A stretch of DNA of 64,000 nt from Massilia forsythiae (GCF_012849555.1 NZ_CP051685.1:4712001-4776000), one strand, 5' to 3'; shown: positions 51,790 through 60,522, counted from the first letter of the stretch. Notes: a model not told the origin generated them from the sequence alone. Numbers and translations are program-made.

Positions 51790-52538
51790 ATCCCAATCTG
51801 AATCATCAACTCGAAGTCCGGTTCGACAGCACCGGACAGCATGCCACGTCATTCGACTTTCATTTGCGTCTGATAAGCAGATTTTTGCGTTCCGTCGCAC
51901 GATTCGACCCATTGCTCGAAGAGCGCCAGTGGCTGATTGCAACCGGCGATAGGGAGACATCGCATCTCTACCCGGTATTCGATGCGGACGGCCCTACTAC
52001 TGCGGCGCTTGCAGTGCTCCACCAGTACGCCAAGGCAAGCGAGGTCGTCAGAAACCTCACACTCTGGAATGGCCAGGAAGACCGTGCCAAAGGCGCATCG
52101 ATCAGCTGCCAATTTGGCCGCCAGGACGGCGTGGCCAGCAGTTTCAGGCTGTCCATCAGGTCTCCCAGGGGGCGGATGCGGCTGGGCGAATGGCGCCAAG
52201 TGGCAGAAGCGATTGCTTTTGCGGCAACGATCTTCGAGCCGCTGTATGCCTCTGTCGCGACCATGTACTACGACGCGGTTTTCAAGGACCGTGCCGGCGT
52301 CGGCTGGATGCTGTATCTGCCTCGAATGCTGAGCGTCCAGCAAGTGCCTGAAGCACATGCTTTGGTGCCTGTGATGATCAAGGATGAGCAGGAAAAGGAC
52401 AAACAGATCGGCACGATCGTCGTCAGCGTCACCGACGCGCCGTTTTCGGACGACGATCCCGGTCATGTGGAGAAAGCGCATGCCATTGAAGTGCGCCTGG
52501 TCGACCAGGATCTTTTGCCTCGCTTCGTCGATCTATGA
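51786..52538 (+). CDS. Imm52-like immunity protein
   Basis: A 250-residue protein without a signal peptide, consistent with neutralising a cytoplasmic toxin. Segments FDFHLRLISRFLRSVARFDP, LLEERQWLIATGDRETSHLY and PDFADDD-type DAPFSDDDPGHVEKAHAIEV suggest the Imm52 family, usually found after Tox-REase-5 toxins. The start codon overlaps the stop of the presumed toxin remnant, the normal coupling of such pairs. The frame is intact although its toxin is reduced to a tail, so this is an orphan immunity gene. Confidence 0.7.
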   Translation: MNPNLNHQLEVRFDSTGQHATSFDFHLRLISRFLRSVARFDPLLEERQWLIATGDRETSHLYPVFDADGPTTAALAVLHQYAKASEVVRNLTLWNGQEDRAKGASISCQFGRQDGVASSFRLSIRSPRGRMRLGEWRQVAEAIAFAATIFEPLYASVATMYYDAVFKDRAGVGWMLYLPRMLSVQQVPEAHALVPVMIKDEQEKDKQIGTIVVSVTDAPFSDDDPGHVEKAHAIEVRLVDQDLLPRFVDL

Positions 52539-52623
52539 GCGAAACATCATCCGGCAGCCGCTGATGAGATGTCCAATGCGGCTCGGGCAGGCGCGGCGCG
52601 CCTGGCGGTGGTATGCTGGCGGC

Positions 52624-52971
52624 ATGACTACCGATTCCGACATCCAGCTGTCCGGCCCGTTCCAGGCCAAGGACGGCAACGGCCGTACCCTCGACGTCAA
52701 GTCGATCCGCATCTTCGACGAGGGCTACGGGATCATCGACGTGTACGTGGACTTCGGCGCCAAGCTCGATCCCGGCGCCTGGAAGGACACGGTGCTGGTG
52801 CGCGCGCTCGTCGACCGCCTGCGCGCGCTCGGCTACAAGGGGCCGGACTTCGGCCACAGCGACCCCGGCCTGCAGGACAGCCGCCTGATCGTGCTGGAGG
52901 CGCCGGAAGAGTTCGCGCCGTTCGCCAAGAGCCGCGGCTGGAAGAACCTGGCGGAAGAGTTCGACGAATAA
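52624..52971 (+). CDS. Small protein of unknown function
   Basis: A 115-residue soluble protein with the start at 52624, seven to eight bases after a GCTGGCGGC leader that is not a strong ribosome site. It has an orderly fold-like pattern (RTLDVKSIRIFDEGYGIIDV, VYVDFGAKLDPGAWKDTVLV, EEFAPFAKSRGWKNLAEEFD) but no recognised family. It follows the Imm52-like gene by 85 bases and is convergent with the exported-protein pair. It could be another small cytoplasmic protein of the immunity island or an unrelated gene. Confidence 0.6.
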   Translation: MTTDSDIQLSGPFQAKDGNGRTLDVKSIRIFDEGYGIIDVYVDFGAKLDPGAWKDTVLVRALVDRLRALGYKGPDFGHSDPGLQDSRLIVLEAPEEFAPFAKSRGWKNLAEEFDE

Positions 52972-53018
52972 GCCGCGGCGCGGCACGAGTGCGAGCCGGG
53001 TGCCCGCCGGGCGCCCGC

Positions 53019-53639
53019 TCAGCGGTTGAAGAATTCGCGCGCCACCGCTTCGCTGGCGTCGACGTACTGGCCTTTCGAACGCAGCTTGCGCTCGCTGTGG
53101 AACATCGGGATGTCCTCGTCCTCGTTGAAGCGGCTGACCTCGAAATCGAACGGGGTCTTGCGCGAGCCGTTGGCGTCGGCCGCGGCGCCGACCTTGGTGG
53201 CCTGCACCGCGTACAAGTGGTTGGCTTCGACATAAAAGCCGATCGACTGCATGTTGGCGTCACCCGACTCGTAGTTGCGGAAGTTGTAGCCGAGGCCTTT
53301 TTGGCCGGGCGCGGTGACCTGCATCCAGGCCTCGCCCGGCGCCGCCGGCACCAGGTACAGCGTGAAGGTATCGAAGCTGCTGGCGGTGCCGTTGCCGATC
53401 ATGCCTTTCACGATGCGCAGCGACAGCTTGCCCAGCTTGACCGTGTTCACGCCATACACCGGCTTGACCTCGGCGCGCGTTCCGGACGTTGCCGGTGCCG
53501 CCGCCACTGGTGCCGCCCATGCCGCTGCCGCCGGCAACCCCAGCGCGCAGGCGGCGCACAGCGCCGCGACGGTCCGCAGCCGACGCGCCGTTTCCTTCCC
53601 ATGTGCTTGCGCGCGCACGGCGCCGGTGTCAGTCGCCAA
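53019..53639 (-). CDS. Exported protein, second gene after the peptidoglycan effector
   Basis: A 206-residue protein if the TTG at 53639 is used (GGAGAG lies just upstream and the codon overlaps the previous gene); GTG at 53618 is an alternative. Both give a signal peptide, LCAACALGLPAAAAWA. The mature chain contains VKPVYGVNTVKLGKLSLRIV, SFDTFTLYLVPAAPGEAWMQ and ends in AVAREFFNR. No family was recognised. Being translationally coupled to the lipoprotein before it and downstream of the effector, it is a candidate second immunity or accessory periplasmic protein. Confidence 0.6.
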   Translation of the reverse strand: MATDTGAVRAQAHGKETARRLRTVAALCAACALGLPAAAAWAAPVAAAPATSGTRAEVKPVYGVNTVKLGKLSLRIVKGMIGNGTASSFDTFTLYLVPAAPGEAWMQVTAPGQKGLGYNFRNYESGDANMQSIGFYVEANHLYAVQATKVGAAADANGSRKTPFDFEVSRFNEDEDIPMFHSERKLRSKGQYVDASEAVAREFFNR

Positions 53640-54234
53640 AGCCGCTCTCCGAGAATTCCGCCTTCTGCCCGCCCTGGGTGAACACGTACACGCTGCGGCC
53701 CGCCTTGCGGTCGCTGCGCACCTGCAGCGTCAGCGCGGCGCCGTCGACGCTGAACGCCGCCGGCATGCGCGGCTTGCCGAACTGCGCGGCCACCACCGGC
53801 GCCGAGAACGGCGAGGCGTCGTCGGGGTTGGCGGCGTTCGCGGCCAGCGTCTTCATCAGCGGCGTCCAGCGCGACTTGTCGGCGCTCGGCTGGGCGGCGT
53901 AGACGTACTGGTAGCCTTTCACGCTCTTCATGTGGGCGACGAATTCGGGATCCCTGGCGTACTTGGCCAGTTCGCTGTTCAGGGCCAGCGGCGTGGTGTT
54001 CCTGACTTCGAAGCAGCAGGCCACGGTATACGTGCCGGACGAGCCCTGCAGCGCGCTGAACACGGTGGGCGCGGCCAGCTTGCGGTTGGTGAGGATGTAG
54101 ACCGGCCGCGCGCTGACGCTGGCGCCGTCGGCCATCACGGGCACCTGTTGCACGACGCCGACGGCCGGCAGGCCATCGGCGGAACAGCCGGCGGAGGACA
54201 GGGCCAGCAGAGAAAGCAGGAAGAGTGGTTTCAT
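53629..54234 (-). CDS. Lipoprotein, candidate immunity to the peptidoglycan effector
   Basis: A 201-residue lipoprotein. The start at 54234 gives MKPLFLLSLLALSSAGCSAD, a clear lipobox SAGC with the acyl-Cys at residue 17. The mature part has a CC pair (TYTVACCFEVRNTTPLALN) and a TLQVRSDRKAGRSVYVFTQ strand region; no family was recognised. It begins 10 bases after the effector stop on the same strand, so it should be co-expressed and periplasmic, the right place to neutralise a cell-wall effector. This role is inferred from position. Confidence 0.65.
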   Translation of the reverse strand: MKPLFLLSLLALSSAGCSADGLPAVGVVQQVPVMADGASVSARPVYILTNRKLAAPTVFSALQGSSGTYTVACCFEVRNTTPLALNSELAKYARDPEFVAHMKSVKGYQYVYAAQPSADKSRWTPLMKTLAANAANPDDASPFSAPVVAAQFGKPRMPAAFSVDGAALTLQVRSDRKAGRSVYVFTQGGQKAEFSESGFGD

Positions 54235-54244
54235 GGGTCGAGGT

Positions 54245-55912
54245 TCAATGCCCGGTATCGGACCAGTGCATGTTTTCTTGTGGGAAGTAAATGACGCCGT
54301 AGCTGGCGCCCAGCGCGACCAGCGAGGAAAACCCTTTGGCGGTGACGTCGTTGCCGTCGGCGTCCTTGAAGATCTTGCCGACATAGCCGCCCAGGTGCAT
54401 GTCCAGGGCGCCGCCGAAATTGTGGCGCGAGCGCTTCGGGCGCCCGACCTTCTGCGACTTGGCATGCGGACGGATGCCGTAGCCCTTGCACATCTGTTCG
54501 GCCGCTTCCTTGGCCTTGGCGGCGTCCGGCTTGCCGTCGGCGCCGCGGTGGGTCCAGTCGATGTCCACGCCCGGCCAGGACGGCACGTCGGCCGGGTCGG
54601 TGCCGCGGCAGATCATGAAGGCCCAGTACATCAGGTAGGAGCGCTCGATCGGCCGGTACACGGCGCTGATGCGCACGCTGGCGCCGCCGGCCTTGAGCGC
54701 GGCGATGAAGCTGGCCGCCTTGGGCCGGAAATCCGCGTTCAGGCCGGACAGCGTGTTGTTGCCCATGAAGCGCTTGCACCAGGCCGGGCCGCTGGCTTCC
54801 TTGACTGCGCTGCTGAGCACCGTGATCGGATGGTTCTTGTCGGTGCGCTGGCGGTCGACCTGGACGGCGGCCGCCGGCGCCCGCCGCGGGGCAGGGACCG
54901 GTGCGGCGGCGGCGGTGGGCGAGGGGCGCGCCGCCGGCTTGGCGGCGGGCGTGGCGGCGGGTTTCGCAGCCGGCGTGGAAGCCGGCGCCTGGCCGCCGGC
55001 CGCGCTCTTGCCCGGAATGCGCAGGTGCTGGCGCTGGAAGATCCGGTTGCGGTCCGCGATGTGGTTGGCGCCGGCCAGCGCGTCGATGCTCACGCCGTAC
55101 TTGCCGGCGATCGTGCCCAGGGTCTCGCCCTGCTTGACGATGTGGACCAGCGGCGCCGTCTTGTCCTTGGTCTCGTGGACGTCGGTGTTGCTCTTCATGG
55201 CGAAATACGGCGCGATGAAGGTATAGGCGCTGGCCTTGCCCGCATCGACCAGCTCGCCGATCTTGTCGCCGACCTGGTCCAGGTACAGCGACAGGCCGTC
55301 GCCGAACAGTTTCGGATACACGGTCGGCAGTGCGCCGCCGGCATCGGTCTTGAGCGTGACCGGCGTCCTGGCGCCCTTCAGCTCGACCGACTGGGTGGCC
55401 AGCGGCTGGCGCAGCTTGTCGCGCAGTTCCACCGTGCTGGGTTTGCCGAGCGGGACGATCTTGCCGGGTATCCAGCCTTCCTTCTTGGCCATGGCGCCGG
55501 CCAGCTTCTTGAACTGGTCGTCGGTCAGCGCATCCAGGCGCGTCTCCTTGTCGACCCCGGCGGCGGTGCTGACCGAGGCGATGTAGGCGTCGGTATCGTT
55601 TTCCTCGCGCGGGGCGTAGCGCTCCATCATCGCCGCGATCGAACTGCCGCCGTACACCTCCTTCAGCAGGCGGATGCGCTCGGCGTCGCCGGTGGCGCGG
55701 TCCGGGAAGATCATGAAAAGGCTGTTCTTCTTCGAGGTGCGCTGGGCCAGGCCGATGTAGGTGCTGACGATGCGCTTGCCCGGCTTGGCCAGGTTGCCGG
55801 GATTGTTGGTGCGCCAGGCGAACGAGCCGCCGATGTACAGCGTCTCCTCGCCGTTCTCGTCGAAGTAATGGACGGTCTTCTTTTCCCGGTAGTAGGTGGC
55901 GCGTACGAACAT
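54245..55912 (-). CDS. T6SS peptidoglycan effector: P5-like domain, LysM and peptidase M15-like domain
   Basis: A 555-residue protein 67 bases after a vgrG. Residues 1-150 resemble the structural-protein-P5/lytic domain (FAWRTNNPGNLAKPG near 32-45, Asp/Glu-rich KKEGWIPGKI at the end). Residues about 256-300 are a LysM module (HIVKQGETLGTIAGKYGVS). A Pro/Ala linker (305-345) leads to a C-terminal zinc-peptidase-like domain with RHNFGGALDM (His497, Asp504) and NMHWSDTGH (His549), the metal-ligand layout of VanY/M15 peptidases. ISAVYRPIERSYLMYWAF precedes it. It probably binds peptidoglycan and cuts it in the target periplasm. Start ATG 55912 is the first residue of the conserved N-terminus. No signal peptide. 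Confidence 0.75.
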   Translation of the reverse strand: MFVRATYYREKKTVHYFDENGEETLYIGGSFAWRTNNPGNLAKPGKRIVSTYIGLAQRTSKKNSLFMIFPDRATGDAERIRLLKEVYGGSSIAAMMERYAPREENDTDAYIASVSTAAGVDKETRLDALTDDQFKKLAGAMAKKEGWIPGKIVPLGKPSTVELRDKLRQPLATQSVELKGARTPVTLKTDAGGALPTVYPKLFGDGLSLYLDQVGDKIGELVDAGKASAYTFIAPYFAMKSNTDVHETKDKTAPLVHIVKQGETLGTIAGKYGVSIDALAGANHIADRNRIFQRQHLRIPGKSAAGGQAPASTPAAKPAATPAAKPAARPSPTAAAAPVPAPRRAPAAAVQVDRQRTDKNHPITVLSSAVKEASGPAWCKRFMGNNTLSGLNADFRPKAASFIAALKAGGASVRISAVYRPIERSYLMYWAFMICRGTDPADVPSWPGVDIDWTHRGADGKPDAAKAKEAAEQMCKGYGIRPHAKSQKVGRPKRSRHNFGGALDMHLGGYVGKIFKDADGNDVTAKGFSSLVALGASYGVIYFPQENMHWSDTGH

Positions 55913-55979
55913 GGGCGTGTCTCTCAGCGGGCCGGGCCCGGTGCGGGCGTGGTGCCGGCGGCGGCGCGGGTGGATGGCG

Positions 55980-58900
55980 TCATTCTTCTCCCTCTTCGAT
56001 ACACTTGAGGATGTCGGCGTCGGCGAAGACCAGGTGGTCGAGCAGGCTGCGCTCGAACGCGCGGCCGGCGTCCGAACCGGCGCCGCCTTCGGCCGCGTCA
56101 TCGTCGCCGCTGCCGGCGTCCGCGCCGGCGCCGTCTTCATCCGCGCCGTCGGCGGGATGGGCGGCGGCGACGGCGTCCTGTGCGGCGTCGCCGCCGTGCG
56201 TATCGCCATGCTCCTCCTCGTGCCCGCCGCCGCAGCCGCACACGTCGTCGTCGTGCTCGACCCTGGTCCAGTCGCCCGGCTCGCCCAACAGCACGGTGTA
56301 GTCGCGCTGGGTCTGGTGGTACACGCGGCCGGTGGCGCCGTTGTCGTCCAGCGTGCCCTTGGCGATCAGCTGGCCGGTGTGGTCGATGAAGCGGTACGGC
56401 ACCGCGCCGCCGCCGGCCGCCATCAGGTCCTGCAGCGGGCGGTCGACGATCACGCGCGCGCTCATTTTGGCGGGGACGGTTTCCAGGTCGAGCGCGCCGG
56501 GGCGGTCGAAGGCGAGCTGCGGGCCGTAGGCGCGCTGAGGTCCGGTCAGTTCCTTGACGCTGGCCTTGAACTCGACCTTGCCGGGGCAGTGCAGCATGAT
56601 GTCGCCGCCCGCCAGTTTCAAGTAGGCGCCCTGCGCCGTCATCAAGACGTGGTCCCTGGCGGCGGCGGTGACGCTGCCCTGCACGCTGGCCACGGTGACG
56701 GTCTTGTCGGCGGTGAGGCGGGTGGCGCCGCCCTGGCTTTGCGTGCTCAGCTTGCCGCTGGCGGCATGCAGGCGGATGCCGGTGTCCTGCACCGGGCGCG
56801 CGCCGCCGGCCGCCTTGCCGTGGGTGAACAGGCCGATGCCGGCCTTGACCGCGTGATGCAGCGATCCCTGCGCCGCCAGGTCGATGTCCTGGCCGGCGCC
56901 GATGATGCCGGTGGCGCCGGCGGCGAGGATGGCGCTGGCGGGCGTCACGGCGACGATGCCGGCGGGCGCGCTCAGCTGCAGCTGCGGCGCGTCGAAGGCG
57001 GCGGCGCTGCCCATGCCGCCCGCCGGGGCGTCTCCTGCGGCGGCTCCTGTGGCGCCGGCGCCGGCCTGTGCAGCGGCGCCCGCCTCGGCAGAAGCCTCGA
57101 TGGCCTCGCCCGCCGCCTGCAGTGCCGCCAGCGCCGGCAGCTGGTCCGCTTCGGCTTCGCCGGCCAGCCTGGCGTTCTGCTGCTGCGCCGTGCGCGCCAG
57201 CGCCGTCGCCAGTTCGCGCGCGGCGTCGATCTGGGTGCGCGCGGGGCGCGCATCCATCTGTTCGCCGCCGGCGCCGGCCTGGGCGTCGCTCGAAGCCAGC
57301 AAGCCGAGGCGGGCGCGCACGGCGAGCGCGTGCGCCGTCTTCAGTTCGGCGCCGAAGCCGGTGCCGTCCAGGCGCCGGTTGTCGGTCTGGTGGCGCAGGT
57401 GGCCCAGGTTCAGTTCGGCGCTGCCTTCGTGTGCGCGCGCATGCTGCTGCAGCGAGACGCGCGCCTGTCCGGCGCCGGCGTCGAACACCAGCTGGCCGTA
57501 GGCGCCGGCGCCTTCCGCACTGGCGGCCAGCGCCTGGCTCTTGAGGCCGGACAGCAGCGCCGGATGCGCGTGGCCGCCGGACTCGCCCGGGAACCAGGCG
57601 CCGGCATTGCCGGTCGCCGCCCCGGCGCCGGCGGCGACCTCGTTGTGCTGGGCATCCTGTGCGCCGGCGCCGTTGTACACGGCGCCGATCACCACCGGGC
57701 GGTCGATGTTGCCGTCGATGAAATCGACCAGCACTTCCTGGCCGACGCGCGGCAGCGCATGGCTGCCCCAGTTGGCGCCGGCCACCGGGGCCAGCGGCGC
57801 CGCCACCCGCACCCAGGTGCCGGCGCCGTCGTCCGCCGGCGCACCGGTATGGCCGTCGGGCGCCGGGTGGGCCAGGCGGTTGTGGGCGGCGCCGCCGCGC
57901 TGCCAGTGGAACTGCACCTTGATGCGGTGGTCGCGGTCGGTGTGCACCGGGGCGCCGGCGGCGCCCACCACGATCGCCGTCTGCTGGCCGTGCACGGTCG
58001 GGCGCGGATGCAGCAGGCGTCCGTGGCCGTCCTCGCTTGCGCTGCGGTAGGGCAGGTCGGCGGGGATGGCGTCGAAGCTGTTGCGGTACACGGGGCGCCC
58101 GGCGATGCCGCGCCCGCTCGCATGCGGGCCGGCGGCAAGGACGCCGGCGCCGAGGGCGGCCACCGGATCGGCGCCCAGGCGCCGCGCCAGCGCGCCGTCG
58201 ACATCGGCGTCGAGGTTGTTGTGGGCCAGGTGGCGCACGCGCACCAGCAGGAAGCTCGCGCCGTCCAGGCTGGGATGGCCGGACAGGGAAAAGGTGGTGC
58301 CGGGCGCGAAGCCGCGCAGCGTGCCGGCGCCGGTGTGCATCGCGCGCGCCGCGTCCAGCGCCTGCAGCTGGCGCTCGGCGATGCGCCGGCCATGCTCGCG
58401 CGTGGCGTAGGCATAGGCGCCGGGGGCGTCGGCGCTGCGCAGTCCGGCGCCCGCTGCACCGTCCACCGCGGTGCCCGCTGCTTCCACCGCGCGCACGCTG
58501 CGGCTGCGGTAGTCCCAGCTGCGCAGCTCGACGGCGTTGGTGCCGAGCCGGGCCTCGCTGCGCCAGCGGTCGACGCTGTCTTCCTTCATCACCGCGCCCG
58601 GCTGGGTGAAGCGCGCGACGGCGTGCGGGTTCGGACGGAAGGCGTGGTTGCTGTCGGCGATCACCAGCGTGTGCGCGCCGAGCGCGCCCGCGTCCGCATC
58701 GCCCCGGTGCTCGAAGAAGCCGAACAGGCCTTCCTCGCTCATCAGCCGGCGCACGAAGGCGAGGTCGCTTTCCTGGTACTGGGTCACCAGGCTGCGGCGC
58801 GGGTACAGGGCGCGGTCGGCTTCGATGCGCCAGGCCGGCGCCAGCCTGCCGCGCCCGGACCAGGCGCGCAGCACGGTGTCGATCACCTCAAGCACCGAGC

Positions 58901-59303
58901 GGTCCTGGAAGGTGCGGCTGTCGCGGCCGAGCGCGAGGAAGGCCGTCCACGGTTCGATGGTCAGGCGGTAGCGCGCCAGTGCGCCGTCGGCGCCGCACAG
59001 TTCCGCCGCCGTCACGTGGCCGTGGAACGGGCGCAGCTCCAGCCCGGGGCCGGCCGACAGTTCCAGCAGCACCGGCTGGCCGATCAGCGTCTTGAGGGCG
59101 ATGCCGGCGTCGGTGGACAGGCACGACAGCGCGAAGCGGAAGCCGCTGTCGATGCCTTCCGCGCCGCTCAGCGCTTCGGCCAGCAGCCGGTCCGGCCCCA
59201 GCGGCGTGTGCAGGCGCAGCAGCCGGCTGCCCTGGGTGAACCCGGACAGCGCCGCCGCCACGGCCTGGACGGCGGCAACATCGGAGGAAGTGGACATGCC
59301 CAT
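55980..59303 (-). CDS. vgrG: T6SS spike protein VgrG (TssI) with acidic Cys/His-rich tail
   Basis: A 1107-residue VgrG, the longest of three. The gp27-like part includes FRFALSCLSTDAGIALKTLI and TQYQESDLAFVRRLMSEEGL; the gp5-like part has DRDHRIKVQFHWQRGGAAHN, NWGSHALPRVGQEVLVDFID and DRPVVIGAVYNG. A DUF2345 region ends near LKLAGGDIMLHCPGKVEFKA. A short beta-type module (MSARVIVDRPLQDLM, LIAKGTLDDNGATGRVY) follows. The final 93 residues are exceptional: VEHDDDVCGCGGGHEEEHGD then a long Asp/Gly/Ala stretch and a helix RSLLDHLVFADADILKCIEE. The effector gene is directly downstream. An ATG two codons later (59297) could also start it. Confidence 0.92.
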   Translation of the reverse strand: MGMSTSSDVAAVQAVAAALSGFTQGSRLLRLHTPLGPDRLLAEALSGAEGIDSGFRFALSCLSTDAGIALKTLIGQPVLLELSAGPGLELRPFHGHVTAAELCGADGALARYRLTIEPWTAFLALGRDSRTFQDRSVLEVIDTVLRAWSGRGRLAPAWRIEADRALYPRRSLVTQYQESDLAFVRRLMSEEGLFGFFEHRGDADAGALGAHTLVIADSNHAFRPNPHAVARFTQPGAVMKEDSVDRWRSEARLGTNAVELRSWDYRSRSVRAVEAAGTAVDGAAGAGLRSADAPGAYAYATREHGRRIAERQLQALDAARAMHTGAGTLRGFAPGTTFSLSGHPSLDGASFLLVRVRHLAHNNLDADVDGALARRLGADPVAALGAGVLAAGPHASGRGIAGRPVYRNSFDAIPADLPYRSASEDGHGRLLHPRPTVHGQQTAIVVGAAGAPVHTDRDHRIKVQFHWQRGGAAHNRLAHPAPDGHTGAPADDGAGTWVRVAAPLAPVAGANWGSHALPRVGQEVLVDFIDGNIDRPVVIGAVYNGAGAQDAQHNEVAAGAGAATGNAGAWFPGESGGHAHPALLSGLKSQALAASAEGAGAYGQLVFDAGAGQARVSLQQHARAHEGSAELNLGHLRHQTDNRRLDGTGFGAELKTAHALAVRARLGLLASSDAQAGAGGEQMDARPARTQIDAARELATALARTAQQQNARLAGEAEADQLPALAALQAAGEAIEASAEAGAAAQAGAGATGAAAGDAPAGGMGSAAAFDAPQLQLSAPAGIVAVTPASAILAAGATGIIGAGQDIDLAAQGSLHHAVKAGIGLFTHGKAAGGARPVQDTGIRLHAASGKLSTQSQGGATRLTADKTVTVASVQGSVTAAARDHVLMTAQGAYLKLAGGDIMLHCPGKVEFKASVKELTGPQRAYGPQLAFDRPGALDLETVPAKMSARVIVDRPLQDLMAAGGGAVPYRFIDHTGQLIAKGTLDDNGATGRVYHQTQRDYTVLLGEPGDWTRVEHDDDVCGCGGGHEEEHGDTHGGDAAQDAVAAAHPADGADEDGAGADAGSGDDDAAEGGAGSDAGRAFERSLLDHLVFADADILKCIEEGEE

Positions 59304-59407
59304 GTCGGTCAATGCGCTACATGTGGATCGATACCAAACATTACATCGTAGAAGCCGGCCCAGGGCAAGAGCGATTCGCCCAGCCCGCTTGGTCCCGGCC
59401 ATCATCC

Positions 59408-60505
59408 TCAGTTCGAGGGCGGCACGCCCAGCAGTTCTTCGATATGCGCCAGCGAACCCTGGTCCTTGATCACCGAGCGCAGCCAGGTATGCAGGTCCTG
59501 CTCGCCGGCGTTGGCTGCTTTTTCGGCGAAATACGATACCGGGCTGTGCGGCTCGGTTTCGCGGAAGAACTCGGCCACCGCGCGCAGCTGGGCGATGGCC
59601 TGGGCGCGCGAGCGGATCGGGCCGGGGGCGCCGGCCGGCGCCGGCTGGGCGTCGGCGCCGGCGCCGGCAGCAGCAGACGATGGCGCTGCATGTGCGCTTG
59701 CATCCGCCCCTGCGCCCGCGTCGGCCGCTTGGGCAGCGGCGTCGGGCTGCGCCGCCACCGATGGCGCGGCGCCGGCCGGCAGCGGCAGCGCGTGCAGCAT
59801 GCCTTGCACCGCTTCGCGCGCGCTCGAAAAACCCGGGCTGTCCTGGCCCAGTTGCGCGTCGGCCGCTTGCTCCAGGCGGCCCAGCGCGTCCAGGCAGTAC
59901 TGGGCGTCCGCATGGAAGGCGGCCGTGAACCGGGATGGATTGGCGCGCCGCGCCGCTTCCATCTCGGCCAGCCGGGGCAGGCCTTCCGGCTCGATGCCGC
60001 TGCTGGCGCGCTTTCTCGCCGCCTCGAAGTCGATGGTCGACCAGCCGCTGCCCGGACCCTGGCCGCGGCCCTGGGTCAGCGGCGCCTCGCGCACCAGCGC
60101 GCGCGTGCGCGACAGGATCCAGGCCAGGTTGCCGATGCGCTGTTCCTGGTCGCCGTCCTCGGCTTCCGGATACAGGCCTTGGTCCCAGTAGCGCTCGACC
60201 AGGCCGGCCAGCAAGGAAAACCCTTCGCCCAGGCCGCGCAGCTGGAACTGTTTCGCTGCCGCTTCCGCCAGCCACACGGCCAGGCGCAGGTCCTTGGTCT
60301 TGCCGGCCAGGAGCGCGCTGCAGCGCTTGACCACGAAGTCCCAGTCGGCTTCCTTCAGTTCCGTGACCCATTCGCCCTGTTCCAGCGAGGGATCGTCGAA
60401 CTTGCGCGCCTGGGCAATCGCGTCCAGCTCAGCGGAAAACGCCATGTCGGCGCCGCACGGCTGGTCGGGGCTGATGGGGAGGAGGAGTTCTTCTGCGTTG
60501 AACAT
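59408..60505 (-). CDS. tssA: T6SS assembly protein TssA
   Basis: A 365-residue TssA. The N-terminal ImpA-related domain is diagnostic: LLLPISPDQPCGADMAFSAE, WDFVVKRCSALLAGKTKDLR and YWDQGLYPEAEDGDQEQRIG. A low-complexity Ala/Gly/Pro linker (about residues 245-300) joins the C-terminal domain with EFFRETEPHSPVSYFAEKAA, a VasJ/short-TssA style ending. TssA primes baseplate docking and tail polymerisation. It follows the OmpA-family gene by 17 bases and precedes the vgrG by 104. Confidence 0.92.
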   Translation of the reverse strand: MFNAEELLLPISPDQPCGADMAFSAELDAIAQARKFDDPSLEQGEWVTELKEADWDFVVKRCSALLAGKTKDLRLAVWLAEAAAKQFQLRGLGEGFSLLAGLVERYWDQGLYPEAEDGDQEQRIGNLAWILSRTRALVREAPLTQGRGQGPGSGWSTIDFEAARKRASSGIEPEGLPRLAEMEAARRANPSRFTAAFHADAQYCLDALGRLEQAADAQLGQDSPGFSSAREAVQGMLHALPLPAGAAPSVAAQPDAAAQAADAGAGADASAHAAPSSAAAGAGADAQPAPAGAPGPIRSRAQAIAQLRAVAEFFRETEPHSPVSYFAEKAANAGEQDLHTWLRSVIKDQGSLAHIEELLGVPPSN

Positions 60506-60522
60506 GGTGTCCTTGTGTCGGG

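Noticed and set aside
55896..59351. A 1151-codon open frame on the plus strand across the third vgrG
   Set aside because: It is antisense to an unmistakable VgrG and its translation is Arg/Gly/Ala/His low-complexity without domains. High GC leaves few stop codons in the opposite frames.
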